NCBI GenBank assembly: GCA_946965045.2
Contig: OX337240.1
Span: forward strand, 1,736,001 to 1,800,000
DNA length: 64,000 bases
Direction of reading: 5' to 3'
Source: Epithemia pelagica
Taxonomy: Eukaryota; Bacillariophyta; Bacillariophyceae; Surirellales; Surirellaceae
The notes beneath the pieces were generated by a model that saw nothing but the letters and a program-made list of their open reading frames with translations, made no database searches and was not told the DNA's origin. A program made the translations under genes and the position numbers. Positions within the stretch are counted from its first letter, which is position 1, and the number at the start of each line of letters is the position of its first letter. Positions 1 to 10,869 of this stretch are shown here, piece by piece.

Positions 1-477
1 ATAAGAAACCAGTGTGTCATGGCCCCACAACGATCGAAAGAGTGGCGTAAAAAGAGTGCACCCCCAACCAAAAACGCTTCGCGCCAGGCCACTTTTACAA
101 AGCAACGTACCGCCACATTTTCACTTTTCCTACATCTTGGGGTTGTCGTTCCCATTAGTCTATATTCGTACAGTAATGATTGTCAAGGACCCTTCTCGGA
201 CACTCAGTTGATATCTTTTGCGTATTATAGTCGCATGTGGATGATACATGACGAAGTAGTAGTTGGGGACTCCATGATGTGGTGTGGCATTTCTACGGTG
301 GTCGACTCTACGTTGTTGTTGTTGTTGTTTTCGGTCGTGACACCAGGAATTGGAATGAACGATGCCTTACCATGGCAAGAATCTCTGAACAATTTCGTTG
401 TTGCTTCACTGGACGGTTTCTGCACAACCGGCAAAAAACAGATTCATGAAGGAATAATATTTACCACCCACAAAATC
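1..477. other. Intergenic, downstream of channel gene 1
   Basis: No supported gene is seen here. A 190-codon plus-strand open frame starting near 19 overlaps the last exons of the minus-strand channel gene and has no recognisable domain, so I read it as an antisense shadow. A short TTG/GTT trinucleotide run sits near 314-330. Confidence 0.5.
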
Positions 478-3400
478 TCAGTGATGATAGGGCGGAACCT
501 TTTGAATTTCCTGCGAAGTCGCAAACCAAAACGACACATGAGCGCCAGTAAGAGCACAGCGCCTTGCTTTGAAAGCGCATTAAATGCTTGACGGTCCAGT
601 TCAAACGTACCGTTTTGAGATCAAGTATCTCTGCTTTCAAGTCTCTCTTGACATCATTCACTAAATCAGACACAACATGTTCCATATAATTCATTTGACC
701 CGTCCATTCTTGTTCGATGGTTTCATGTTCCGACACAGACTCCACCTTTTCCTTCTCCAAACCAAACAAAAAACTCGAAATGGTACGAACCAACCCATGA
801 TTGAATTTTCCAAGGGCATCGTACATGAACTCCGTGTTGTCGGGAAGTATCCAACGAAATGCATCGTCCAGGAGAAAGGTGGCGACCACCCACAATCCAG
901 CTCCCAACAAGAGGGCAAGAACCACAACTGAGATAAAAGGTCAATGCAAAACACGTCAGTGCCAAACAGATATTGTGAGCGAGTACCACAGATGCTAAAT
1001 TTCTCTGTATCGCGACAGTTTCTCAAACTTACGAACCACAAAGTACGCAATGTCTTTTGCCTGAGACGACCCGCCCAAGGAAAAGGCCGCAGAGACAATC
1101 CATGCCTCTGTGAACAAGGCCGTGGTGAGAATTGCAATTAACACCAACCACCGTCCCAAATGCGTGATACGATTCCATCGCAACTGGTTGCCAGAAAGGT
1201 CCGTCTTTGGCCGGAGGCGCCGCCGCCGTCTTGGTTTCAAAAAGTTCTCGAGAGCTTCGTTTTGTGCGACAAACATGATTCGAGCACGGCCAAACAACAC
1301 TTGACCCCGCAACGTTGCCTTTTCGTACGAGTCGGCAATAATCGCAATGAGAACATTCAATAGAACAATCACTCCAAACATGGTAAAGACAACAAACAAA
1401 ATGGTTGTTCCATGTGTCGCAATCAAATTGTCCAACTCGACGTCACCCACCAGCATACCCTGCACATGCAACAATAATGGTACAGTCGAATAGGTCCTGT
1501 AAGCGACAATCGTAGTATCAAGTGTTAAACGGATTGCACATTACTTACATAGACTCGAATATAGGATTCCGAGGACGAGGAACAGAAATCTTCAATGGCC
1601 TCCGATTCAAACTCTCCCTTTTCACAGTAGTCGCCATTGTCTTTTTCGCTCACAGCCAAGTGAAGCATATCTATAGACACCAAAATCACTCAGATGATTG
1701 TCCCTGAAACTCCCGTAAAGGATTGACAAAACTAGAAAGGTACGTACCTCCAAACATAAAGACGCAGACTGCCAACACTAACACAAAGAATCGAATATCA
1801 TAGAGGATTTGCGACAGTGCCATGATAAAGGTTGCCATATCCTTGTTCACCACTTTCAGAAAGGCCAACACTTTGATCCAGAGCAATCCCACCACAAAGG
1901 CATTGAGGCCATTTCGAGATTTGCTATCATGTCCATTGAGAAAGGTTGTAATCACGGTAAGAACAATGGCATTGAAACCAAAAATGTTCCACATGTCGAG
2001 TAGATATCCCTGAAAGGCCCCAGTGCACACGGCCCCACATGGCCCAACTCTCGCTCACGGTACGAAGAAGATAGTGAATGCAGATGATGTAAATGTCCGC
2101 CGATACCACAAGGACTTCATAACGAACGAGCAGAAAACAAAACAACATGAAGTACAACGAACATCAGTCCACGCAATACGCAATTCTTGCACTCCCCGAT
2201 AGATATTTGATGCTTCCTTACCTCGTTGATGAGTTTCCGGTAATTTTGGTTTCACACCCGCCGTATCCCGAAACGTAGCCATGAGACATAAATGAAGGAC
2301 CAAATCAATCAAGACCAACCCTAATACAAAGGGTCGACTGAGTTTGTTGGACATGGCATGCCACACGACGGGTGTCGATGCGGCACGTTCCATTTCTCGT
2401 GTTTTCAACGTGACCAAGGTGGCAATGACACCCTTGAGGTCACTAATTTCATCAAAGACACCTTGGCGGAGCGATTCGTACTGTCGCCAATCACTCCGCA
2501 AGGCAGCACCAAATCCACCAGTGTAATCATCAATCGACGTATGAGATACCATCCACAAAAAGTCCACCGCCCGTTGCGCTGGTATCCCACCGTAATGCAA
2601 CATGTCAATCAACCACATGTCCACGACGCTTGGGCATAGTAATAAACGACGGACAATGGGAAGTTCCAGGGCGCGAGCTCGAGAATCGGCACCGTCATCT
2701 TCGACCAACAAAATGGTGGGGACCAAACGAGGCAATCGTTCCAACAAAGCTTGCATCAAAATGGTTCGTTCATCGCCACCCTTGATTCGTTGGTGTCCAG
2801 TGCGGCCTCCAGTGGTGGTGGAAGTGGCCTTGAAAGCAGCTCGTAAATTGGTGTGTTCGTGATGAAAGGTGGGCAAGGCCGCATTCCGTCCCAAAACATT
2901 GAGTTTGGTCGAAAGCATGGTCAAACACCATTCGGCTTCATGCCAAAGTTCCACGCGAGGGAACAAGATGTGTCGTGTACTGCGAGACGCTGGATAGGTC
3001 CAACTCTTTGGATCCTCATCGTTCTCGTCGTCATTGTCCAGTGCAAAATCCGATCGAGCCGTATAGTCCTCCTGGAGTTTTTGCTGATCGTGTGCCCATT
3101 GAATCCAGTCGGCCAAAATATTGCAAAATGGAATATAGCCCTCTTGATCGGGTGTAATGATAGCCAGGGGGAATTCATTGATTAAATGATTGGCAAAGAC
3201 GGTCGCCGTCTGGGAAAAGGATGCCAACAAGGTCTCATTGTCCGCCAAGATATGCAAGGGATACCGTCCTCGAAAATCCTGGACACGAATGGCGTCTGGA
3301 TATTGATTGTAACAATCCCACAATTCTTCCAGGGTGACGGCCGATTTGGCACATAATTCATGCAAGTGTGTGGGTGCCACGCCACCTCCAATTCCCATGT

Positions 3401-4667
3401 TACTACTAAAGTCGCTGGTGGTTTCAGGGTTGTGGGGAGTATCGCTGTCACTAGAATCATGTAGCGAGACAGGGAAGCGACTGCTGTCACTGTGATGAGT
3501 GTCCTGATCGTCCTCCATGCCGGTTTCAATGACACGTTCCGTGCCTCGACTTGTTATTTGTACCATGCCAGATTTTTGTGGTTGTTGTGGGAGAGTTGTC
3601 ATTGATGGTTGGGAACGATTCTTGGTATAACTCCGCATGGCTCGTCGTTGAAGGCGAATTTCTTCCGGAATGCTTCGTTTCAAGGTGTGCATATTGAGGA
3701 CAGTTTCCATCAATTCTTCCCATCGTTGTTGCTGTTGTTGCTGTGGTGGTGGTGATGGTTGGGACTGTGGTTCATGGGACTTGGTAGGAGGAGGAGAAGA
3801 CACTGGATGGAGGGACCGTACCGAAGAAGCCGACGACGACCCCACTGATGGCCTCCGGAGGACAGGAGGACGATCAGAGTTGGAGGAGCCACCACTTGTT
3901 GTTCGGGGAGTCGACCATGAGGATGCGTTGGAATAGGATCGTCGACGTCTTTGTTGTTGTTGTGGAATCAAGGGTGGTCGTGACGATGCAATGGGTTGTA
4001 CTTCATCCTTTTTCTCATTGTCCCTTTCCACCAAAGAGTCGACAAAGAGAGCTTCAATGCCATTGCCATGCGATGGAACCTGTAAAATGTCGCCATTCGT
4101 CGTACGAATGGTCCAGGAGGGAGGAGCAGTATGGTTGGTTGTAACTTCTTGTTCCTCGTCTACGACATACGCATGACTGGCATTGTCGTTGGGAAGAAGC
4201 AAGGGAACCGAGTCATTTTCTTCCATGTCTAGCTGTTCTTCGTCTTGTTCGGGAACAGCATCTGGACGACCTCCTCCTGGACAGGGCAACCAGGAATTCG
4301 AAGAGTGCATAATGAGATGGTGCGGATTGCAGTCTGGTAAGGTGGATGACTCATGGTCTGTGATTACTGCTTTGGTGTTGTTGTCCTTCTTTGGTTCGTT
4401 CGTCTGCACAGCCACCGAGGAAGGATGGATCCGAATGGAACCGGAAAAATTGGACACGACAATCGATGTGTAATATGGTCCCTCTTGGACATGGTCATGA
4501 TTCTTGGTCGTGGCATTGGTGGTGGTATGGTCCTTATCGTTTGGTACCAATTCCAGAGTCAGGGTAGAAGACAAGGGATACAAGACGCGGCAAGAAGAGG
4601 AGGAATCAGGACCTTGTGGATGATTGTGACTGGAAGAGGAGGAGGAAGAAGAAGAGGACAAGGGCAT
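478..4667 (-). CDS. Ankyrin-TRP-like ion channel, copy 1 (frameshifted)
   Basis: Predicted cation channel of the TRP superfamily (Ion_trans type), probably in a cell membrane. I infer exons 4667-2222, 2114-1748, 1670-1549, 1459-1033, 927-611 and 510-478, all with GT-AG borders supported by the other copies in the window. The start is the ATG at 4667; upstream codons in the same frame lack an ATG. The N-terminal ~430 residues are Ser/Gln-rich. Ankyrin-like repeats follow (HELCAKSAVTLEELWD, then GRYPLHILADNETL). S1-S4 come next, then S5, a pore segment GMLVGDVELDN, and S6 ending NVLIAIIADSYEKA. Two further hydrophobic helices and a charged helical tail close the protein. The exons sum to 3712 nt, one base too many: a run of four C (about 2033-2036, plus strand) where copy 2 implies three breaks the frame between S2 and S3. 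Either the gene is a young pseudogene or this is a sequence error. The last 10-residue exon is inferred from position and phase only. Confidence 0.75.
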
Positions 4668-5567
4668 TGTTGTTTGGTCCCTCGATATGGTGCTGATAAT
4701 ATTGTAGAACGACCTGGTACTTTTAGACAATGCTTCTCGCAGAGAGAAAGGAAGCAAACGAGAATGAAATCCAGAACCTTGTTTCCGAGAACAAACGCAA
4801 CAATGTCGTCTCTAATATCGATTGCTGATATTATTGTCAAGTTGTTTTGGATCGCTGACAGGAATTCAATGAATGGAAGAAAGGAAGAGACAGTTGAACC
4901 GATTGAACATGACAAGCAGAAAAATGTGCCCCAAACAACGATGGACCCAATCAACCTCAGAGGACCGACGACGACGACGACGACTTTTTTCGATTCCTTC
5001 GCTGTACACTCTGTGCTTGCCTGTTGTGACGGCTGCGCATCCAGGGCACCCCACCCGGCTCGGAATCATGTTTCTCCGATTCAACGCACGCGCGCATGTC
5101 TCTCGCGCACCTCCCGTTGGTAGCGTCAAAAGCAGATACTCTCCAGCGGTTTCGAGTCATGAGTATTAGTGATCGGCCCAGCGCTGGTGGGGCTGCGCCG
5201 GGTATTGGGAAATTAGAAGTCGACCTATGCGCGAGAAAAAGCGAATCGAACGCACGATCCAAAAAAAGAAACAGACAACACAAACAATGGTGTCACACCA
5301 AATGGATACGAGATCCTACACATACCCGTAGCATATCGTCCAGAGAAAACAGAACCATTCGGCACAAACCTCAAAACAGGGACGAGATCGAGAGAGAGAG
5401 ATTACAAGTGTCACACGATTCCGTTGAACGAGTGCTCCGAGGCCGCAACACAAATAAACCGAACCACAAACAATCGCAACCAACAACAACAACAACAACT
5501 CTTTGCTGATCAAAGCAAACCGTACTGAACCAAACACAAGAAACTAGAACAAGCCTCATTCCTCATC
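4668..5567. promoter_or_regulatory. Divergent intergenic region
   Basis: About 900 bp between two divergently transcribed genes, so it presumably holds both promoters. I see no coding capacity conserved elsewhere in the window. It contains a CGA/GAC run near 4966-4984 and a CAA run at about 5484-5502 just upstream of the plus-strand ATG. No specific factor site can be named. Confidence 0.4.
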
Positions 5568-7721
5568 ATGACAACGACAACAACAACATCCACAACGACA
5601 TCCGTCTTGCGCATTCGGATAACCGGCACTGGCAATAACGACGACGACAACAACGGTTGGATTCATACCATTCCCAATCGTCACGTGATTGCCGCTCGAT
5701 CACTCTATTTTGAACAATTGCAAGGATGGCAATGTTCTTCTTCTTCTTCCATGGATGCTTCGTCCATTCACGGTCTGGATCCTCCCATTGAAGAAAAGGA
5801 TATTCCGGCTGTGGCGGTGGTAGCCTTTTTGCAAGCCTTGGAACAAGAAGACAGTACTACTGCGAACAATGACGAGTTTGATCTAGAGGGATTTCAACAA
5901 ACCATGGCAGCTTCCGTCTTGGCCAAAACGTACAAGAAGGAATTTGTCCAACGACAACATTATTACTTTTATCGATTGTGGCATTACTTTGGTTGTCACC
6001 AAGCCGTTTTGGAAAATTACATTGAAACCCTTAAGGCCAAGGAACGTGTCGACTTGCTTCAAGCCTGCGTCCAATGGACACCCCCTGATACGGCCACGGC
6101 TCGAGAAAAGGACGAAAATACTCCCTCCAACTCGTCTCAGGACACTTCCACTACTGATGGAGGATTGGCCGTCCTATTGTTGGATCGTTTGTTGACCTTG
6201 CCCCAATTTTTTGACAATACCACCAAACTCAATGTTCCGTTGGATCGAACCTATTGTGTCAGTGTCCCCGCCGCCGCGGCCTTGTTGCGCGCTCGTGTGG
6301 AAACGGCACCACAAACAGATTGGTCACCGGCCAACTGGGCCGGGTGGGCTTGGCACAAGAGTGTCAAGACGGTACGTGGAGGACAGGAACCAGATTGGAT
6401 GGAACGATTGTCGCCGCAAACCTTTGCCCTCTTGACCTTGTCCAAATTTGCTCGTCCGAATCCTACAACGATTCATACGAGCAGTACGAGGGACGACGCG
6501 ACCACTGTCGAAGCGTCATTCACTTCTTTGTGTGAAGGGTGGACCCCCGAAACGGTGGCCCTTATATTCCAACATTTACCCCCCACGCTCCCCAGTGGCA
6601 GCAGTCCCAATGGCACTAGCAACAACTCGTCTTCTTCGGCCATTGCTTTTGGCAAACCGGAGGGCATGGAAGACTTGGTGATTCTCGCCTTGAAGCATGG
6701 AATTCCCCTTCCTCCTTTGATTTACACGGCCTGGCCCAAATGGTCCGATTTGGATTTGGCCAAAATTGCCCTAGCCTTGTACCAATCCAATCGACTGGAG
6801 GAGATACTCCAGTTTTCCAATCCCTTGGCCATGATGCAAGCCGTGTGTCGTGCCCAGTGGCCGCCCACAACCGTGGTACCACCGGAACGGGCCTGCGCGA
6901 CGGCCCTGCTCGAAAATCAAGGGGGTGTGGCCTCACTCATTCAAGAACTGGACCAAAAATGTCGTGCCGACAAGGATGATGGTTTGGAACGATCACGGTG
7001 GTTGGCCCAACTTGCCGTCTTTCTGCAAGCGCGACAGGCCTTGGCTCAAACACTCCAGGCGCAGTCGTCCGCCACTGGTACCGACGATTCCTTGACCCAC
7101 AAGGGACCAAGAGCACCCGTAGCAGCGACGGCACCACCACCTGCCGTGGTGGCAAGCCTCTTTCGATGCTTGTTTTTACGAGCAGATTTTGACCCGTCGC
7201 TCCCACCCGAATGGTTGGGACTGCTTTGGCTGGATCGGGATCGAATTGGTAAACGAGCTGTGGAACAAGCCATTTTGTATTTGGAAGCTGGCATTGATTC
7301 GCGTGTCTTTCCGCAATTGCCATGGAACAAGCACTTGTCTCCCGACAAGTTGGTGCGTCTGGTCCGTGCCTTGCAATTGGTGGAAGAAGCCAAAGATTCC
7401 ACTTCTTCACCCCGTTCTCTTTCGGGTTTGTGGGGCTCTTTGGATTTGACGGCCGTCCCCAATTCCTTGTTGTGGGCGATTCCACCTCCCGTCTTGGCGA
7501 GTCATGCCGTCGTGCACAATCGGAATTTGCAGGCAACGGTCGCCGCCTTGCTGGACCGGGTGCAAACATTAGAAGCCACCTGTCAGCTCTTGGAACGAGA
7601 ACACAAACAAACGGAACGGAAGCAAAAGCAACAACAACATCGACAAGATCAACAGGAACGACGATTTCGGAAACATGAACGAGAACAAGAAAATCATGCC
7701 AAGATGGAAACCATTCGATGA
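5568..7721 (+). CDS. Unknown 717-aa protein, possible BTB-like N-terminus and C-terminal coiled coil
   Basis: Single long open frame from ATG 5568 (preceded by a CAA-rich leader) to TGA at 7719-7721, with no intron needed. The first ~20 residues are nearly all Thr/Ser. Residues ~35-115 contain HVIAARSLYFEQLQ followed by a helical stretch ending AVVAFLQALEQED, which faintly resembles a BTB/POZ fold (self-association or cullin adaptor), but this is weak. The central part is Leu/Trp-rich and helical, without a family I recognise. Residues ~665-717 form a highly charged Gln/Arg/Glu coiled coil (LEREHKQTERKQKQQQ). It is divergent from channel gene 1 and lies just upstream of the DIRS-like element. 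No function is assigned. Length and codon pattern support a real gene. Confidence 0.7.
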   Translation: MTTTTTTSTTTSVLRIRITGTGNNDDDNNGWIHTIPNRHVIAARSLYFEQLQGWQCSSSSSMDASSIHGLDPPIEEKDIPAVAVVAFLQALEQEDSTTANNDEFDLEGFQQTMAASVLAKTYKKEFVQRQHYYFYRLWHYFGCHQAVLENYIETLKAKERVDLLQACVQWTPPDTATAREKDENTPSNSSQDTSTTDGGLAVLLLDRLLTLPQFFDNTTKLNVPLDRTYCVSVPAAAALLRARVETAPQTDWSPANWAGWAWHKSVKTVRGGQEPDWMERLSPQTFALLTLSKFARPNPTTIHTSSTRDDATTVEASFTSLCEGWTPETVALIFQHLPPTLPSGSSPNGTSNNSSSSAIAFGKPEGMEDLVILALKHGIPLPPLIYTAWPKWSDLDLAKIALALYQSNRLEEILQFSNPLAMMQAVCRAQWPPTTVVPPERACATALLENQGGVASLIQELDQKCRADKDDGLERSRWLAQLAVFLQARQALAQTLQAQSSATGTDDSLTHKGPRAPVAATAPPPAVVASLFRCLFLRADFDPSLPPEWLGLLWLDRDRIGKRAVEQAILYLEAGIDSRVFPQLPWNKHLSPDKLVRLVRALQLVEEAKDSTSSPRSLSGLWGSLDLTAVPNSLLWAIPPPVLASHAVVHNRNLQATVAALLDRVQTLEATCQLLEREHKQTERKQKQQQHRQDQQERRFRKHEREQENHAKMETIR

Positions 7722-8217
7722 TGGAGCGCCGCGCACGAGAGAGAGAATGCAGTCTCCTCACAAGAGGTATCAAACATACCTACGACTTGTCTGTTGCGTA
7801 TTCTATATTAAATTGGATTTCATCTGGGTGATATTCCATGTTGCGTATTGTGTCACCCACAATCCTTCACGAACCAGAGAAAGTCGTCATCCTTTGGACC
7901 ATTTTCTCTCTCTACGGCATTCATACACGGAAAGCATTCTATTTCATTCATTGGTAACGAGGAATACTAGTGGTACATCATATTATTATTATTGCTATTG
8001 TTGGACTCTTGTTTCATAAACTCCATCCATGGCAAGTTGGATCGACACAAGCAAGTCACTTCTTGTGTGTCTCATTTTCGAGAAAAAGCAGATGACCATG
8101 ACCTGATCGAGACAAACACCCAAGATTCAACGAGTATCTTTCCCATTTACTCTATCCGTATCTGTATCTGTAGTACTCCTTTGACTGAACGTGAGAACAC
8201 GGCAGGGTGAGAAAAGC
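7722..8217. other. Intergenic between the 717-aa gene and the DIRS-like element
   Basis: About 500 bp, AT-richer than the genes, with an ATT run near 7980-7995. It should hold the 3' end of the upstream transcript and the pre-insertion flank of the retrotransposon. No gene is seen. Confidence 0.5.
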
Positions 8218-8437
8218 CCGCATCGTACAATACCGCTCAGGTCAAGAAGGGACCGACGGACGAACGATGACCAAGTAATCACACCCAAAGAGTTCCTGAC
8301 TGAATGAGTTGTGTTGGGACGGTCATCGGAATGACTGTCCCAACAAAGTTTCAACAATCATAAATTGTTGGAAAGAAGCTTTGTGAAGTGCACCGTTGGA
8401 TTTGATCACCCGTTCGGTTCTTTACATTCTTCTTTCG
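8218..8437 (+). repeat. Split direct repeat A1 of DIRS-like element
   Basis: Matches 17714-17928 nearly base for base, from CCGCATCGTAC to CATTCTTCTTTCG. A1 carries a 5-bp extra segment near 8229. The copies diverge sharply at both ends, which defines the repeat. Confidence 0.9.
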
Positions 8438-8505
8438 TTTCGGTTTTGTTTTGTTCTCCCTGTTTCGACCGTGCCAACCACCTCATCCTTGTCATCTTTT
8501 TCGCG

Positions 8506-10869
8506 ATGTTTGAGTTTGAGTGGGGAAGTACTCCGGATTCTTCGCCTTCTGTGGGGTCGTCAGGTGAGTCTGCTGTTATTGTGACCGGGGGGGGGGGACC
8601 CTTCGTTCGGGTTCTCTCTTCGGTGTTGTTCGTCTCGAACAAGATACGTTTGACGCGTCTTGTCGGGGCATAATTGGGGCTGGGCAGCGGGTATGTGTTC
8701 GGGTTGGTTGTTCGGTAGCTTCGCATGCCGTCAAGAAGCAGTCCTGGAGTAAGTTGGTGGGCGATGACCCTTCGGGTATTTTTATTCGCGGTGTGAGTGG
8801 TTCTTCAAGTTCCGATGCACTGGAAACGGTCTTCTGTCAACCAGTTCTTCCGGGCAATTGTGTTCGATCTATCGATTGGAACGAAATGGAGCTTAGCCCT
8901 CGTTCTCTCGAGAGCTGGCAAGCCACCTTTGCATCCCTCAAGCATGCGGCATCCGAGGCAGGCGACGAGGTGGATCTCACAACAGTTGCCAAGGTCATGG
9001 AGAACACCAAGGCGGAGTTCAAGTTTGTTGCGATGACCCCTAATCCCAAGAGAGCGGGAAAACGTGGTCACGAGTATATGGTAGAAATGCTTACTAGTGA
9101 AGATGAGGAGGACCTAGATGTTAAACCTTCGGCCATGGAGACTCTGCAGAAGAAACGTTCAGTGGCACCATGGAAGGACGTTCCCGAAGACATTGGAAAC
9201 CAACAGGCCACTCCGAGCGTCAAGGTACTGCAAGGAGGAGCTTGGGGCAATTTGGTGGCAAATGTGAACACGCTTCGTTTGGAACATGAGAAGGAAGGCA
9301 AGGAAAGAGATCTGATGGAGGCATCTCTGGATGATGAGATCGAGAGGCTCCATGTCAAGCTATCTGTCATCCATGCATTGTTGGGTGAACGACCTGCAGA
9401 GTTTGGCACCCAGTCTGCTTTTGAGATTTTAGCACATTGCATGACTACGGTCCACTCTTTGCAGGACGTGGTTGGAAAACGGTTGGACAAACCGATCAAT
9501 CCTGAAGTTTTGAGTCGTTTGGAGGCTGTGGAGCGAAAGGTGGAGCAAGCGATGACATCTTCGAAGTTACTCGTCCAGGAAGGGCTGGAGAAGTTTTTCG
9601 GCGACAAGAGTGACTTTAGGCAGCAGTTTGTGAACCCAACACTGTCTCTTCTTTCTCGGTCCTCATCCCACACTGGGGACCCAGGAGGCAAGTGGGCAGC
9701 TCTTTTCTCTGACATGATGACACGTATATCGGCGTTGGAACAGAGCAAGCAGTCAGCAGGCATGTCTCCGAATTTCGGCGGGGGGGGGAGGTGCATTTGG
9801 TTGGGCTACTTCTTCGTCAAACCTTGGTGGAATTACGAGTGCTCCTTCTGTGAGTTTTGCGGGCACAGGGTCGACGGTTTCGAAGGACGATTTTTCTTTG
9901 ATGCGAGAGGAGTTGTCTCGGATGAAGGAGGAATTGAAAGAGTTACGGTCGGAGGTAAAGGATCTCCAAGATCAAGCGGAGACTGAAGCGATTGTTGTTG
10001 GGTCGATTGTATTCACAACACGGGGGTTCTGCGTTTCTTGGATGGCGCGTCACGATGTCACTGCGGATCCACATGTCTTCGTGGACGCGGTTTCTCTGTT
10101 GTCGCTAGCGACGTCGGATGTCAGCTTAGATGAGGAGCGCGCGGCCAACTTACGTGCTACCACGGCCAAGGTGAGGGATAAGACGCCGTACCACACGGCA
10201 TATATCGCTTCCTTTAACCTTGAGGTGCCTCCGTTGTTGGGTAAAGGATCGGACCAGTCTCAGACAACCAATTCAAGAGCGCTGGGCGGAGCTCCGAAAT
10301 TCGAAGACTTTCATCCACCATCTGGAAGGGAAGGCATTCACCAGAGAATCCTGGATCACGTGAAGGACAGAAGACGCACTTTGGAACAAGCAATTAGTGA
10401 CCTGTTCGCCTTCGGGACGGAACCGGCCAGTGTGGCACACGAATTGCTGCTTCAGAGCAAGACCTTTTGGGACGATCTCTGTCATTGGATCGTGCGATAC
10501 CACCAGCAAGTGCAAGCGGTAAGTGAAGCCAGTTCTCAGGAGGTTTGGATTTTGATTTCCCATTGCGTCCGTGCGATCTTTCGAAGTCTCCGAGAGGCAC
10601 GTGCACCAGGTCGTGCAACAAACACTCCGGCTGGCATGCTTTGGGGCACTTTGCGTGCTCATGAAGTGATGAAGGATTATCGGCAGGCAGACTTCAGTGG
10701 TCATCCCAAGATTGCATTAATCCTTCATGAACACTTGATTCGTTTCGCAACACCGCGATCCAAGTTTTCTGCACTCAAGTCAGGACTGGAAGATCGTATG
10801 GAGAAATTGCAGCGATCGGTGAATTCGGTTGTGGCGGCGAACAACAAGGGATCGAGCAAGAAAGCTTGA
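8506..10869 (+). pseudogene. Gag-like ORF of DIRS-like element, frame broken at two poly-G tracts
   Basis: The open frame starts at ATG 8506 and runs to an 11-G tract at about 8587-8597. It continues in another frame to a 9-G tract at about 9780-9788, then returns to the original frame to TGA 10867-10869. Open sequence continues across both changes: after the second tract the new frame reads GAFGWATSSS and onward with no stop for over 1 kb. Segments MREELSRMKEELKELRSE and MEKLQRSVNSV look like coiled coils, as in capsid-type proteins of these elements. No CCHC zinc knuckle is visible. The position before RT and the structural composition suggest Gag. Either two homopolymer indels have inactivated it, or G-tract slippage is tolerated. 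Confidence 0.65.

Noticed and set aside
19-591. 190-codon plus-strand ORF at the left edge
   Set aside because: It overlaps the 3' exons of channel copy 1 in antisense, has no domain and biased composition, and has no counterpart near the other copies.
4353-5123. 256-codon plus-strand ORF
   Set aside because: Most of it lies opposite channel copy 1 exon 1 and its translation is unpatterned (Arg/Gly-rich). The minus-strand frame is the conserved one.
6937-7773. 278-codon minus-strand ORF
   Set aside because: Antisense to the 717-aa gene with Arg/Pro-rich random-looking sequence.
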